Below, one piece after another: positions 55,962 to 64,000 of a stretch of 64,000 nt of DNA. Numbering within the stretch: position 1 is the first letter of the stretch; every line of letters begins with the position of its first letter. A program made the translations under genes and the position numbers. This DNA comes from an uncultured Sulfitobacter sp. (GTDB taxonomy: Bacteria > Pseudomonadota > Alphaproteobacteria > Rhodobacterales > Rhodobacteraceae): positions 1,860,001 through 1,924,000 of the forward strand of contig NZ_CANMQD010000001.1 in assembly GCF_947499945.1 (NCBI RefSeq), read 5' to 3'. A model generated the notes under the pieces. That model did not search any database. It saw only the letters and a list, made by a program, of their open reading frames with translations, and was not told where the DNA came from.

Positions 55962-57932
55962 TTGGCTTTGATCGAATGTCCTGCGGGGCAACCCGCATCC
56001 GTACCTGCGCTGCTGCACCGTAATGCGAAGATGTTTGCGGATGCGCCTGCGTACCGCGAAAAGGAATATGGCATCTGGCAAAGCTGGACGTGGGCCCAGA
56101 CGCGCGACGAGGTTGAAGCGCTGGCGCTTGGCTTTATGGAGTTGGGGCTGAACGAGGGTGATTTCGTTTCGATCATCGGGCGCAACCGTCCGTATCTGTA
56201 TTGGGCGATGATGGCGGCAGAGATGTGTGGAGCAGTCCCTGTGCCGCTTTATCAGGACGCCAACGCCGAAGAGATGGCCTATGTCATGAGCCACTGTGGC
56301 GCGCGGTTTGCCGTTGTGGGCGATCAAGAGCAGGTCGACAAGATCACGGATGTGAAAGACCAGCTGCCCGAATTCGAGCGGATGATCTATCTCGATCCGC
56401 GCGGTTTGCGAAAGTATGATCATGAGCATCTGGACCAGTATCAAGCCGTGCAAGAGATGGGCCGCAAGACCCGAGACAAGCACATAAAGGAGCTTGAGGC
56501 GCGTCAGGCGAAGTTGAATTACGATAGCACGGGTGTCATGCTCTATACATCCGGCACCACGGGTAAGCCCAAGGGTGTTGTGCTGAGCAACCGCAATGTC
56601 ATTGAGACGGCGAAGTCGTCATCCGAGTTTGATAATTTGCGGCAGACAGACGAAATTCTGGCTTATCTCCCGATGGCTTGGGTCGGGGATTTTATCTTCT
56701 CGGTTGGTCAGGCGCTTTGGACGGGGTTTTGTACGAATTGCCCCGAGAGCGCGGATACGATGCATGTCGATTTGCGTGAAATCGGGCCGACATACTACTT
56801 TGCCCCGCCGCGTGTTTTCGAGACGCAGTTGACCAATGTGATGATCCGCATGGAAGACGCGAGCAAGTTCAAGAAGAAGCTGTTTGATTATTATATGGCT
56901 GTCGCCCGCAAGGTGGGGCCGGATATTCTGGACGGCAAGGACGTGGGCTTCATGGACCGCGTCAAGTACCGCTTGGGTGAGTTGTTCATCTATGGCCCGC
57001 TGAAAAATACGCTGGGATTCAGCCGTGTGCGCGTTGGCTATACGGCGGGTGAGGCGATTGGACCTGAGATTTTCGATTTCTACCGCTCGCTCGGGATCAA
57101 CCTCAAGCAGTTGTATGGTCAGACGGAAGCGACGGTGTTTATTACGGCGCAGCCGGACGGTCAGGTGCGGAGTGACACAGTTGGCGTGACCTGCCCCGGT
57201 GTGGAGTTGAAGATCGCGGATAATGGCGAGGTTTTCTATCGCTCGCCCGGTGTGTTTGTGGAGTATTACAAGAACGCCGAGAGCACGGCGGACACCAAGG
57301 ACGCCGAAGGTTGGGTCGCGACAGGAGATGCTGGATTTATCGAGCCTGATACAGGGCATTTGCGGATTATCGATCGTGCCAAGGACGTAGGCAAGATGGC
57401 GAATGGATCGCTGTTTGCGCCGAAATACGTTGAAAACAAGCTCAAGTTTTTCCCCAATGTTCTGGAGGCGGTGGTCTTTGGCAACGGTAAGGCAGAGTGC
57501 ACGGCGTTTATTAACATTGACCTGACGGCGGTGGGCAATTGGGCGGAGCGTAATAACATCGGCTATGCTTCCTATCAGGAACTCGCGCGGCACCCACAGG
57601 TGATGCAGCAAATCCAAGAGCATGTGGAAGCGGTCAACGAAAGCGTGGCCGAGGACGAGATGCTGTCGGGCTGTCAAGTGCACCGTTTCGTTGTGCTACA
57701 CAAAGAACTGGATGCGGATGACGGGGAGCTGACGCGGACACGTAAGGTACGCCGCCGTATCATCGAAGAGAAATACGCGGATATCATTGCAGCGCTTTAT
57801 GACGGGTCCGAGCAGGTCAGCACCGAGACGGAAGTGACCTATGAAGACGGGCGCAAGGGCAGCATCAAGGCGACGCTGGAAGTGCGCAGCGCCAAGATAT
57901 TTGCGGATAATCGCAAGATGGCGGCGGAATGA
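55962..57932 (+). CDS. AMP-forming acyl-CoA ligase
   Basis: 656-residue adenylate-forming ligase, long-chain-like, activating a carboxylic acid to its CoA thioester. YTSGTTGKPKGVVLSN is the P-loop, QTEATVFIT and GDAGFIEPDTGHLRIIDR carry the adenylation motifs, and KMANGSLFAPKYVENKLK includes the A10-like region. It begins with TTG (GGAGG 7 nt upstream), an uncommon start. It heads a liv-type transport operon, so the imported compound is probably an organic acid that is at once converted to a CoA ester. Confidence 0.92.
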   Translation: MALIECPAGQPASVPALLHRNAKMFADAPAYREKEYGIWQSWTWAQTRDEVEALALGFMELGLNEGDFVSIIGRNRPYLYWAMMAAEMCGAVPVPLYQDANAEEMAYVMSHCGARFAVVGDQEQVDKITDVKDQLPEFERMIYLDPRGLRKYDHEHLDQYQAVQEMGRKTRDKHIKELEARQAKLNYDSTGVMLYTSGTTGKPKGVVLSNRNVIETAKSSSEFDNLRQTDEILAYLPMAWVGDFIFSVGQALWTGFCTNCPESADTMHVDLREIGPTYYFAPPRVFETQLTNVMIRMEDASKFKKKLFDYYMAVARKVGPDILDGKDVGFMDRVKYRLGELFIYGPLKNTLGFSRVRVGYTAGEAIGPEIFDFYRSLGINLKQLYGQTEATVFITAQPDGQVRSDTVGVTCPGVELKIADNGEVFYRSPGVFVEYYKNAESTADTKDAEGWVATGDAGFIEPDTGHLRIIDRAKDVGKMANGSLFAPKYVENKLKFFPNVLEAVVFGNGKAECTAFINIDLTAVGNWAERNNIGYASYQELARHPQVMQQIQEHVEAVNESVAEDEMLSGCQVHRFVVLHKELDADDGELTRTRKVRRRIIEEKYADIIAALYDGSEQVSTETEVTYEDGRKGSIKATLEVRSAKIFADNRKMAAE

Positions 57933-58023
57933 TGGCGATGCGACGCGCGCGTACCGCGACGCCCCGCCCGCCATCCCGTGAAAGATTGAGTTTAATTGGC
58001 CAAATGAAGCAGGGGGGCATCGC

Positions 58024-58857
58024 GTGAAAGATAACGCCGAGAGCTATGTGACCGCGGACGGGCGCACGATTGGCCCTGTGGTCATGGAGATGAAGAATAT
58101 CACGCTGCGCTTTGGCGGTGTGGAAGCGATCAAGGATATCTCGTTTGATATTCGCGAGGGCGAAATTCGGGCGATTATCGGACCGAACGGTGCGGGTAAA
58201 TCGTCGATGCTCAACGTGATTTCGGGGTTCTATGTCCCGCAGGAGGGTGAGGTCTGGTACAAGGGATCCCGCCGGCCCCCCGTTAAGCCGTTTGAAGTGG
58301 CCCAACAGGGAATTGCGCGGACGTTCCAGAACATCGCCTTGTTCGAGGGGATGTCTGTTCTCGACAACGTGATGACGGGCCGTTTGACCCACATGAAGAC
58401 GGGGATGTTGTCCCAGATGCTTTGGCGCGGGGCGGCGGAGCGTGAAGAAGTGGCTAACCGCGAAGTGGCCGAGAAGATCATCGACTTTCTGGAAATTCAG
58501 GCCATTCGCAAAACACCTGTGGCCCGCCTGCCGTATGGTTTGAAAAAGCGGGTCGAGTTGGCGCGTGCGCTGGCCGCCGAGCCGTCGATCCTGTTGCTGG
58601 ATGAGCCGATGGCGGGGATGAACGTAGAGGAGAAAGAGGACATGAGCCGCTTTATCCTTGATGTGAATGACGAGTTTGGCACGACGATCGCGCTGATTGA
58701 GCATGATATGGGTGTTGTGATGGACCTGAGCGACCGTGTGGTTGTGATGGATTACGGTAAAAAGATTGGTGACGGCACACCGCATGATGTGCGCAACAAT
58801 CAGGCGGTGATTGATGCCTATCTGGGTGTGGCCCATGACGAGGAGGACGCAACATGA
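58024..58857 (+). CDS. livG: ABC transporter ATPase, LivG type
   Basis: 277-residue ATPase. Walker A GPNGAGKSS, the Q-loop region, signature LPYGLKKRVELARALA (modified from LSGGQ) and Walker B ILLLDEPMAG are visible. Starts with GTG after a G-rich site. It lies 91 nt after the ligase gene and its stop overlaps livH by 4 nt. Branched-chain amino acids are the classic substrates, but the ligase argues for an organic acid. Confidence 0.93.
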   Translation: MKDNAESYVTADGRTIGPVVMEMKNITLRFGGVEAIKDISFDIREGEIRAIIGPNGAGKSSMLNVISGFYVPQEGEVWYKGSRRPPVKPFEVAQQGIARTFQNIALFEGMSVLDNVMTGRLTHMKTGMLSQMLWRGAAEREEVANREVAEKIIDFLEIQAIRKTPVARLPYGLKKRVELARALAAEPSILLLDEPMAGMNVEEKEDMSRFILDVNDEFGTTIALIEHDMGVVMDLSDRVVVMDYGKKIGDGTPHDVRNNQAVIDAYLGVAHDEEDAT

Positions 58858-59861
58858 ACGAGCAACTTGCTTTTACAATCGAAGTTTTTGCCAACGGGCT
58901 GATGGCGGGGGTTTTGTACGCTCTGGTCGCGCTTGGGTTTGTGCTGATCTATAAGGCGTCTGGAATTTTCAACTATGCCCAAGGTGTTATGGCGCTGTTT
59001 GCGGCCATGACGCTGGTCGGTATCCAGAACGGTCAGGTGCCGTTTTCGCATTTGATCAACGCGATCTTTGGTACGGATATTCACAAATTCGGGTGGTCGG
59101 TGCATTCGTTCCTAGCCATCATTCTGACGGTGTTTGTGATGATTGCGCTGGCTTGGGCCGTGCAGCGGTTTGTGTTCCGTCATCTGGTGGGCCAAGAGCC
59201 GATCATTCTGTTTATGGCGACCATCGGTCTGGCCTACTTCCTTGAAGGGGTAGCGGATTTGATGTGGGGGTCCGAGTTGAAGGCGCTCAACGTCTGTGCC
59301 GCCGAGGGCGCGTGTTTGCCGCAGGGTATGAACATGTGGCTTGAGGGGACGACCTATGAGGCGCTGGGCTATGGCTTTTTCATCGACAACCTCGATATCG
59401 TAGCGAGTATTATTGCGGCGATCCTTGTGATCGGGCTGGTGATGTTTGCGCAGTATACAAAGCAGGGCCGCGCGATGCGGGCGGTTGCGGATGACCATCA
59501 GGCAGCGTTGTCTGTGGGCGTGTCGCTTAACTTTATCTGGATCTTGGTGTGGTCGCTGGCGGGATTTGTCGCCTTGGTTGCGGGGATCATGTGGGGTGCG
59601 AAATCTGGTGTTCAGTTCTCACTGTCTTTGATTGCGCTTAAAGCGCTTCCCGTGCTGATGTTGGGTGGGTTTACGTCGATCCCGGGGGCCATTGTTGGTG
59701 GTTTGATCATTGGTGTGGGTGAGAAGCTGTTTGAGTTCCTTATTGGTGCGCCGTTCCTTGGAGGGGCGACCGAGAACTGGTTTGCCTACATGCTGGCGTT
59801 GCTGTTCTTGGTGTTCCGTCCGCAAGGCTTGTTCGGGGAGAAGATCATTGAGCGGGTGTGA
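58854..59861 (+). CDS. livH: ABC transporter permease, LivH type
   Basis: 335-residue membrane permease of the branched-chain amino acid family, with about eight helices: ALVALGFVLIYKASGIFNYA near the N-terminus, the coupling region TKQGRAMRAVADDHQAALSV, and PVLMLGGFTSIPGAIVGGLI. It overlaps livG by 4 nt and is followed at 59873 by a small membrane-protein gene. Confidence 0.93.
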   Translation: MNEQLAFTIEVFANGLMAGVLYALVALGFVLIYKASGIFNYAQGVMALFAAMTLVGIQNGQVPFSHLINAIFGTDIHKFGWSVHSFLAIILTVFVMIALAWAVQRFVFRHLVGQEPIILFMATIGLAYFLEGVADLMWGSELKALNVCAAEGACLPQGMNMWLEGTTYEALGYGFFIDNLDIVASIIAAILVIGLVMFAQYTKQGRAMRAVADDHQAALSVGVSLNFIWILVWSLAGFVALVAGIMWGAKSGVQFSLSLIALKALPVLMLGGFTSIPGAIVGGLIIGVGEKLFEFLIGAPFLGGATENWFAYMLALLFLVFRPQGLFGEKIIERV

Positions 59862-59872
59862 GGATCAGGCGC

Positions 59873-60094
59873 ATGTCTTTGACCTTCCTCAGAATAGCGT
59901 CGGTTCTTGGAATTCTAGTGATGCTCGCGATAATGTTCTTTGCGACATTGGTCGATGGCTTGCCTGGAACGGAGGCAAAATATGCCTATCCAAATTATCA
60001 TCCGCTTCGTTGGCTTGCGATGAAGACTGCACTTGGAAGCAGTGTGGCGGTTTTTATCATCGCGAACTTTTTGGCTATAAACAAAAGGAACTAA
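59873..60094 (+). CDS. Small two-helix membrane protein inside the liv operon
   Basis: 73-residue protein with two hydrophobic helices (IASVLGILVMLAIMFFATLV and SSVAVFIIANFLAI) joined by a polar loop with VDGLPGTEAKYAYP and a basic C-terminus NKRN. I recognise no family. AGGATCAGG precedes the ATG; a GTG overlapping the livH stop at 59858 is an alternative start. It ends 3 nt before livM, so it is within the operon, at a place where homologous operons usually have livH adjoining livM. Confidence 0.7.
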   Translation: MSLTFLRIASVLGILVMLAIMFFATLVDGLPGTEAKYAYPNYHPLRWLAMKTALGSSVAVFIIANFLAINKRN

Positions 60095-60097
60095 TCA

Positions 60098-61210
60098 ATG
60101 TTCTATCGTGAAGCAGGCGACTTTAGCACGACCTACGCCGAGGACCAGCAGACGTTTCCGATCAAGTTTGATCGCTACCGCTATTATCTGGTGTTGTTCA
60201 TAGCCATCTTTGTGGTGCCGTTTGCGCTCAATGACTATTGGGTGAACTCGCTGCTGCTGCCGTTTTTGATTTATGCGATTGCCGCACTTGGGCTGAATAT
60301 TCTGGTGGGATATTGCGGTCAGGTGAGCCTTGGAACCGGTGGTTTCATGGCTGTGGGGGCGTATAGCTGTTACAAGTTCATGACGGGTGTGGATATCTGG
60401 TGGGGCGGTGAATTGCTGTTCCGTTTGCCCGAGTTCAACATCTTCTTCTCCGTGATTATGGGGGGTGTGATGACGGCCCTTGTGGGGGTTCTGTTTGGCT
60501 TGCCCAGCTTGCGGATTAAAGGGTTCTACTTGGCGGTGGCGACACTAGCGGCGCAGTTCTTCCTTGTGTGGCTGTTTAACCGTGTGTCGTGGTTCTATAA
60601 CTACTCTGCTTCGGGCCAGATAAGCGCACCTGAGCGTGATTTGTTTGGAATCTTGATTACGGGTCCGTCAACGACGCCTTGGGCGACCTATCTGTTCTGT
60701 TTGTTCTTTACGATTGTCAGTGCCTATGTGGCACGGAACCTGACGCGAGGCGCGTCTGGACGCAAATGGATGGCGATCCGTGATATGGATATCGCCGCCG
60801 AGATCATCGGGGTGAACCCGCTGCGTGCCAAGTTGACGGCCTTCATGGTGTCTTCGTTCTTTATCGGCATCTCTGGCGCACTCTTCTTCTCCGTCTATCT
60901 CGGCGCTGTGGAAGTTGGCGAAGCCTTTGGTATCCAGAAATCGTTTCTGGTGTTGTTCATGATCATTATCGGCGGCTTGGGCAGTATCTTTGGCTCGTTT
61001 GCGGGGGCGGCCTTCCTTGTGCTTCTGCCTGTGGCGCTCAAGGTGGTTGGCGTTGACTGGTTCGGGTGGCCCACGGATATCGTGGCGCATTTGAATCTGG
61101 TTGTTGTCGGATTTTTGATTATCGTATTCCTGATCGCGGAGCCACACGGCATCAATCAGCTGTGGCGCGTGGCCAAGGAGAAACTGAGATTGTGGCCCTT
61201 CCCGCACTAG
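60098..61210 (+). CDS. livM: ABC transporter permease, LivM type
   Basis: 370-residue permease with a longer N-terminal cytoplasmic part and about nine helices. AIAALGLNILVGYCGQVSLG, GLPSLRIKGFYLAVATLAAQ, WMAIRDMDIAAEIIGVNPLR and IIIGGLGSIFGSFAGAAFLV are LivM hallmarks. It forms the transmembrane pore with LivH. The binding-protein gene starts 78 nt downstream. Confidence 0.93.
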   Translation: MFYREAGDFSTTYAEDQQTFPIKFDRYRYYLVLFIAIFVVPFALNDYWVNSLLLPFLIYAIAALGLNILVGYCGQVSLGTGGFMAVGAYSCYKFMTGVDIWWGGELLFRLPEFNIFFSVIMGGVMTALVGVLFGLPSLRIKGFYLAVATLAAQFFLVWLFNRVSWFYNYSASGQISAPERDLFGILITGPSTTPWATYLFCLFFTIVSAYVARNLTRGASGRKWMAIRDMDIAAEIIGVNPLRAKLTAFMVSSFFIGISGALFFSVYLGAVEVGEAFGIQKSFLVLFMIIIGGLGSIFGSFAGAAFLVLLPVALKVVGVDWFGWPTDIVAHLNLVVVGFLIIVFLIAEPHGINQLWRVAKEKLRLWPFPH

Positions 61211-61288
61211 TGGGGCGGCTATGAGAAAATGAGGCGGCAAAACCCGCCCATCAAGACCAATCGGATAAACCTAAGGGAGGAAACACCG

Positions 61289-62572
61289 ATGACACTTAAA
61301 CTAACCTCAATGGCCGTCGCGGCCGTGATGGCAGCAAGCCCCGTTCTGGCGGATCTTGTATTCCCGTCCATGTCCTATCGCACGGGTCCATACGCTGCTG
61401 GCGGTATTCCGTTCGCAGATGGCTATGCGGATTACTTCACCATGCTGAACGCCCGTGATGGCGGTATTGGCGGCGTGATGACGGCGGTGCCAGAGTGTGA
61501 GACAGGCTATAATACCGAGAAGGGTGTTGAATGCTACGAGTCTCTCAAAGGCGGCGGCGGATTGGTGTACCAGCCTCTTTCCACAGGTATCACCTATCAG
61601 TTGATCCCGAAAACCACGGCGGATGACATTCCGATGCATACGATGGGCTATGGCCGTACGTCTGCAAAGAACGGCGAAGTGTTCACGCACACGTTCAACT
61701 ATCCTGCCAACTACTGGGATGGTGCGTCGGGTGCGATCAATTATCTGCTGGCCGAGAACGGTGGCGATCTGAACGGCAAGAAAATCGCGCTGGTCTATCA
61801 CAACTCTGCCTATGGCAAAGAGCCGATCCGCACGCTGACCGAGCTGTCGGCCAAGCACGGTTTCGAGTTCAAAGAAGTGCCAGTTGACCACCCCGGTCAG
61901 GAGCAGAAATCACAGTGGCTGCAAATCCGCCGTGACAAGCCTGACTATGTGATCATGTACGGCTGGGGCGTTATGAATCAGGTTGCGATCCAGGAAGCGG
62001 CGAACATTCGTTTCCCGATGGAAAACTTCATCGGTGTTTGGTGGTCCGGTTCCGAGAATGACGTGCTGGCGGCAGGCGATGCGGCCAATGGCTATAAGGC
62101 GCTGACGTTCCACGGTGTGGGCAGCGACTTCCCTGTATTTGCGGACATCCAGACGCACGTTGTCGATGCAGGCAATGCAGCGGGTGCAGGCGACCAGATC
62201 GGTACGGTTCTTTATAACCGTGGTCTGTATGCTGCGATGCTGGCGGCTGAAGCTGCGAAAACAGCACAGGAAATCCACGGCGTAGCGCAGATCAACGCGT
62301 CACAAATGCGCGATGGTATGGAAGCTTTGGAAATCACCGAAGAGAAGATGGCCGCACTTGGTTTGCCGAACTTTGGTCCAAGCTTTAAAGTGTCCTGCCA
62401 GAACCATGGTGGTGACGGCATGGTTGGTGTGACCCAGTGGGATGCGTCAACCAAGACATGGTCGTTGATCTCTGACTTTGCCGCGACAGACAAAGAGCTG
62501 ATTGACGGTTTGATCGCAGAAGATTCCGCAGCCTATGCGTCGGAAAACAACATCACGCCCGAGTGTAAGTAA
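61289..62572 (+). CDS. Liv-family ABC substrate-binding protein
   Basis: 427-residue periplasmic binding protein with a signal peptide (MAVAAVMAASPVLA) and a type I fold: YRTGPYAAGGIPFADGYADY, NGKKIALVYHNSAYGKEPIR, DYVIMYGWGVMNQVAIQEAA. GGGAGG precedes the start. The substrate is not readable; similarity to amino-acid binders is general. A strong hairpin follows the gene, so its message may be more abundant than that of livF. Confidence 0.93.
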   Translation: MTLKLTSMAVAAVMAASPVLADLVFPSMSYRTGPYAAGGIPFADGYADYFTMLNARDGGIGGVMTAVPECETGYNTEKGVECYESLKGGGGLVYQPLSTGITYQLIPKTTADDIPMHTMGYGRTSAKNGEVFTHTFNYPANYWDGASGAINYLLAENGGDLNGKKIALVYHNSAYGKEPIRTLTELSAKHGFEFKEVPVDHPGQEQKSQWLQIRRDKPDYVIMYGWGVMNQVAIQEAANIRFPMENFIGVWWSGSENDVLAAGDAANGYKALTFHGVGSDFPVFADIQTHVVDAGNAAGAGDQIGTVLYNRGLYAAMLAAEAAKTAQEIHGVAQINASQMRDGMEALEITEEKMAALGLPNFGPSFKVSCQNHGGDGMVGVTQWDASTKTWSLISDFAATDKELIDGLIAEDSAAYASENNITPECK

Positions 62573-62583
62573 GCTCGCGGGTT

Positions 62584-62621
62584 CTCTGGCCGCTGCCATG
62601 CGCAGCGGCCAGAGTTATTTT
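62584..62621 (+). terminator. Intra-operon hairpin after the binding-protein gene
   Basis: A perfect 12-bp stem (CTCTGGCCGCTG paired with CAGCGGCCAGAG, loop of 7 nt) followed by TTATTTTA. It lies between the binding protein and livF, so it probably terminates part of the transcripts or protects the upstream mRNA end. Confidence 0.82.
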
Positions 62622-62647
62622 AAGAATTCAAGAAGGGACTAGGTGCC

Positions 62648-63481
62648 ATGTTGGACGCAAAACCCGCCGAGGTGCAGGTCGATAATCTGCTCGAAGTGAA
62701 CAACATCGAAGTGATCTATAATCACGTGATCCTTGTCCTCAAGGGCGTGAGCCTGAACGTGCCCAAGGGTGGTATCACGGCCCTGCTGGGCGGGAATGGT
62801 GCAGGCAAAACGACGACGCTCAAGGCGATTTCCGGTTTGCTGGCCTCTGAGCGGGGCGAAGTAACCAAAGGATCGATCAAATATCGCGGTGAGTCGATTG
62901 CAGCGCAAGACCCTGCCGAGACGGTGAAAAAGGGTGTAGTGCAAGTGATGGAAGGCCGTCACTGTTTTGAGCATCTGACGATTGAAGAAAACCTTTTGAC
63001 GGGTGCCTATACGCGCACTGACGGCAAGGGTGCAATCGCGGCAGACTTGGAGATGGTATACAACTATTTCCCGCGTTTGCGGGAGCGTAAGAAAAGCCAA
63101 GCGGGCTATACCTCTGGTGGGGAGCAGCAAATGTGTGCTGTTGGCCGCGCATTGATGAGTCGCCCCGAGACGATCCTGCTGGACGAGCCGTCCATGGGTT
63201 TGGCGCCGCAGTTGGTTGAGCAAATTTTCAACATCGTAAAAGAGATCAACGAGAAGGAAGGCGTGACCTTCCTGCTGGCCGAGCAGAACACCAACGTCGC
63301 ACTGAGATTTGCGCACTATGGCTACATCCTTGAGAGCGGCCGTGTGGTGATGGACGGTCCTGCGAAGGACCTGCGCGAGAACCAAGACGTTAAGGAATTT
63401 TATCTGGGCATGTCGGATGAAGGGCGCAAGTCATTCCGTGAGGTGCGCAGCTATCGCCGTCGCAAGCGCTGGTTGTCCTAA
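62648..63481 (+). CDS. livF: ABC transporter ATPase, LivF type
   Basis: 277-residue ATPase partner of LivG. Walker A GGNGAGKTT, signature TSGGEQQMCAVGRALM, Walker B TILLDEPSMGLA, and a C-terminal extension ending YRRRKRWLS. It is the last transport gene, 75 nt after the binding protein and past the hairpin, and its stop shares its last A with the next start. Confidence 0.93.
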   Translation: MLDAKPAEVQVDNLLEVNNIEVIYNHVILVLKGVSLNVPKGGITALLGGNGAGKTTTLKAISGLLASERGEVTKGSIKYRGESIAAQDPAETVKKGVVQVMEGRHCFEHLTIEENLLTGAYTRTDGKGAIAADLEMVYNYFPRLRERKKSQAGYTSGGEQQMCAVGRALMSRPETILLDEPSMGLAPQLVEQIFNIVKEINEKEGVTFLLAEQNTNVALRFAHYGYILESGRVVMDGPAKDLRENQDVKEFYLGMSDEGRKSFREVRSYRRRKRWLS

Positions 63482-64000
63482 TGGAGCCTTCTGCACACTC
63501 TGACGACCCGCATTTGGTGGACCGTGTCGGCTGGCTTAGGGCGGCAGTTATGGGGGCGAATGACGGGATTGTTTCTGTTGCCTCGTTGATCGTGGGGGTT
63601 GCTGCGGCGGACCCCGATCCGCGTGCGATACTAATTGCGGGTGGTGCAGGTTTAGCCGCTGGTGCGATGTCGATGGCGGCGGGTGAGTATGTCAGCGTAT
63701 CTTCGCAGGCTGATCTGGAAAAAGCGGACATTGAGCGGGAGCGCCAGGCGTTGGTCGACGATCCTGCGGGTGAAGAGGCGGAGCTGGCCGCGATATATGT
63801 GGCCCGGGGTTTGTCGGAGGATACGGCGCGGCAGGTTGCGCGTGAGCTGACCGAGAAGGATGCCTTGGGTGCGCATGTGCGGGATGAATTGGGGCTGACA
63901 GAGGAACAGGCGGCGCAACCGCTCTTGGCGGCTGTTGCCTCGGCCCTGACCTTCAGCGCCTTCGCCGCGATTCCGCTGATTGCAGCGGCGGTTGCTCCTG
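63481..64000 (+). CDS. VIT1/CCC1-family transporter (partial, runs off the window)
   Basis: The first 173 codons of a membrane protein starting at the A of the livF stop (TAATG). WLRAAVMGANDGIVSVASLI and GAMSMAAGEYVSVSSQADLE are the VIT signature helices 1-2; the helical metal-binding loop (IERERQALVDDPAGEEAELA, VARELTEKDALGAH) and helix 3 follow. The family exports Fe2+ or Mn2+ from the cytosol; its link to the liv operon is unclear. No stop is seen before the window ends. Confidence 0.9.
   Translation, partial: MEPSAHSDDPHLVDRVGWLRAAVMGANDGIVSVASLIVGVAAADPDPRAILIAGGAGLAAGAMSMAAGEYVSVSSQADLEKADIERERQALVDDPAGEEAELAAIYVARGLSEDTARQVARELTEKDALGAHVRDELGLTEEQAAQPLLAAVASALTFSAFAAIPLIAAAVAP

Noticed and set aside
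56619-58836. Two long minus-strand frames under the ligase and livG genes
   Set aside because: Both are antisense to complete conserved genes and have no start signal.

Overview
The window reads as a chromosomal segment of a marine alphaproteobacterium of the Rhodobacteraceae (roseobacter group). The evidence is gene order and protein families: lspA / DUF3035 lipoprotein / paired M16 peptidases, heparinase-purH, rbfA-DUF2233-truB-rpsO, an RpoE-ChrR pair beside a five-gene lipid/oxidative-stress cluster, a two-domain ALDH16 beside deoC, and a liv-type ABC operon led by an acyl-CoA ligase. Coding density is high with many ATGA overlaps. I saw no rRNA, tRNA, CRISPR array, transposase, integrase or prophage gene. 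The genus cannot be fixed from the sequence alone.

Layout. 0-7 kb: a partial gene, a Bax-inhibitor-1 protein, a DUF1127/LysR divergent pair, an XRE regulator, a HisN-like phosphatase coupled to an 8-oxoguanine deaminase-type amidohydrolase, a CAP lipoprotein and guanine deaminase. 7-12 kb: mgtE and 5-FTHF cyclo-ligase, a low-GC secreted orphan flanked by short direct repeats, and an amidinotransferase with a small partner. 11.5-13.6 kb: two adjacent broken genes, a helix-hairpin-helix membrane protein cut by one amber codon and a heavily decayed BON/OmpA gene. 13.8-21 kb: rpsO, an RTX protein, DUF1643, truB, DUF2233, rbfA, dapB, SDHAF4 and rsmB. 21-29 kb: a PhnD-like binding protein, heparinase-like protein, purH, lspA, lipoprotein and M16 pair. 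29-35 kb: ALDH16-deoC, then a rhodanese-like protein without its cysteine coupled to a LysM protein.

35-38 kb is a compact ureide operon (PuuE-UraD fusion, ureidoglycine aminohydrolase, ureidoglycolate lyase). With the two purine deaminases at 4-7 kb and an M20 amidohydrolase at 52 kb, which could be the missing allantoate amidohydrolase, most of a route from guanine or urate breakdown products to glyoxylate and urea is present, apart from urate formation and oxidation. 38-41.5 kb: mutL, rmuC and a broken serine/threonine dehydratase. 41.5-47.6 kb: chrR and rpoE transcribed away from an overlapping five-gene run (flavoprotein, DUF1365, MFS, DUF3833, SDR) that resembles a singlet-oxygen-responsive cluster of Rhodobacter sphaeroides.

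47.6-64 kb: glutathione transferase, histidine phosphatase, an orphan formate dehydrogenase alpha subunit, the M20 hydrolase, and an OmpR-type regulator with a hybrid PAS kinase. These are divergent from a six-component uptake operon (ligase, LivG, LivH, a small membrane protein, LivM, binding protein, LivF) ending in a VIT/CCC1 transporter that runs off the window. The most notable items are the RpoE-ChrR locus with a recognisable promoter, the single-lesion amber pseudogene, the cysteine-less rhodanese/LysM pair and the small membrane protein inside the liv operon.
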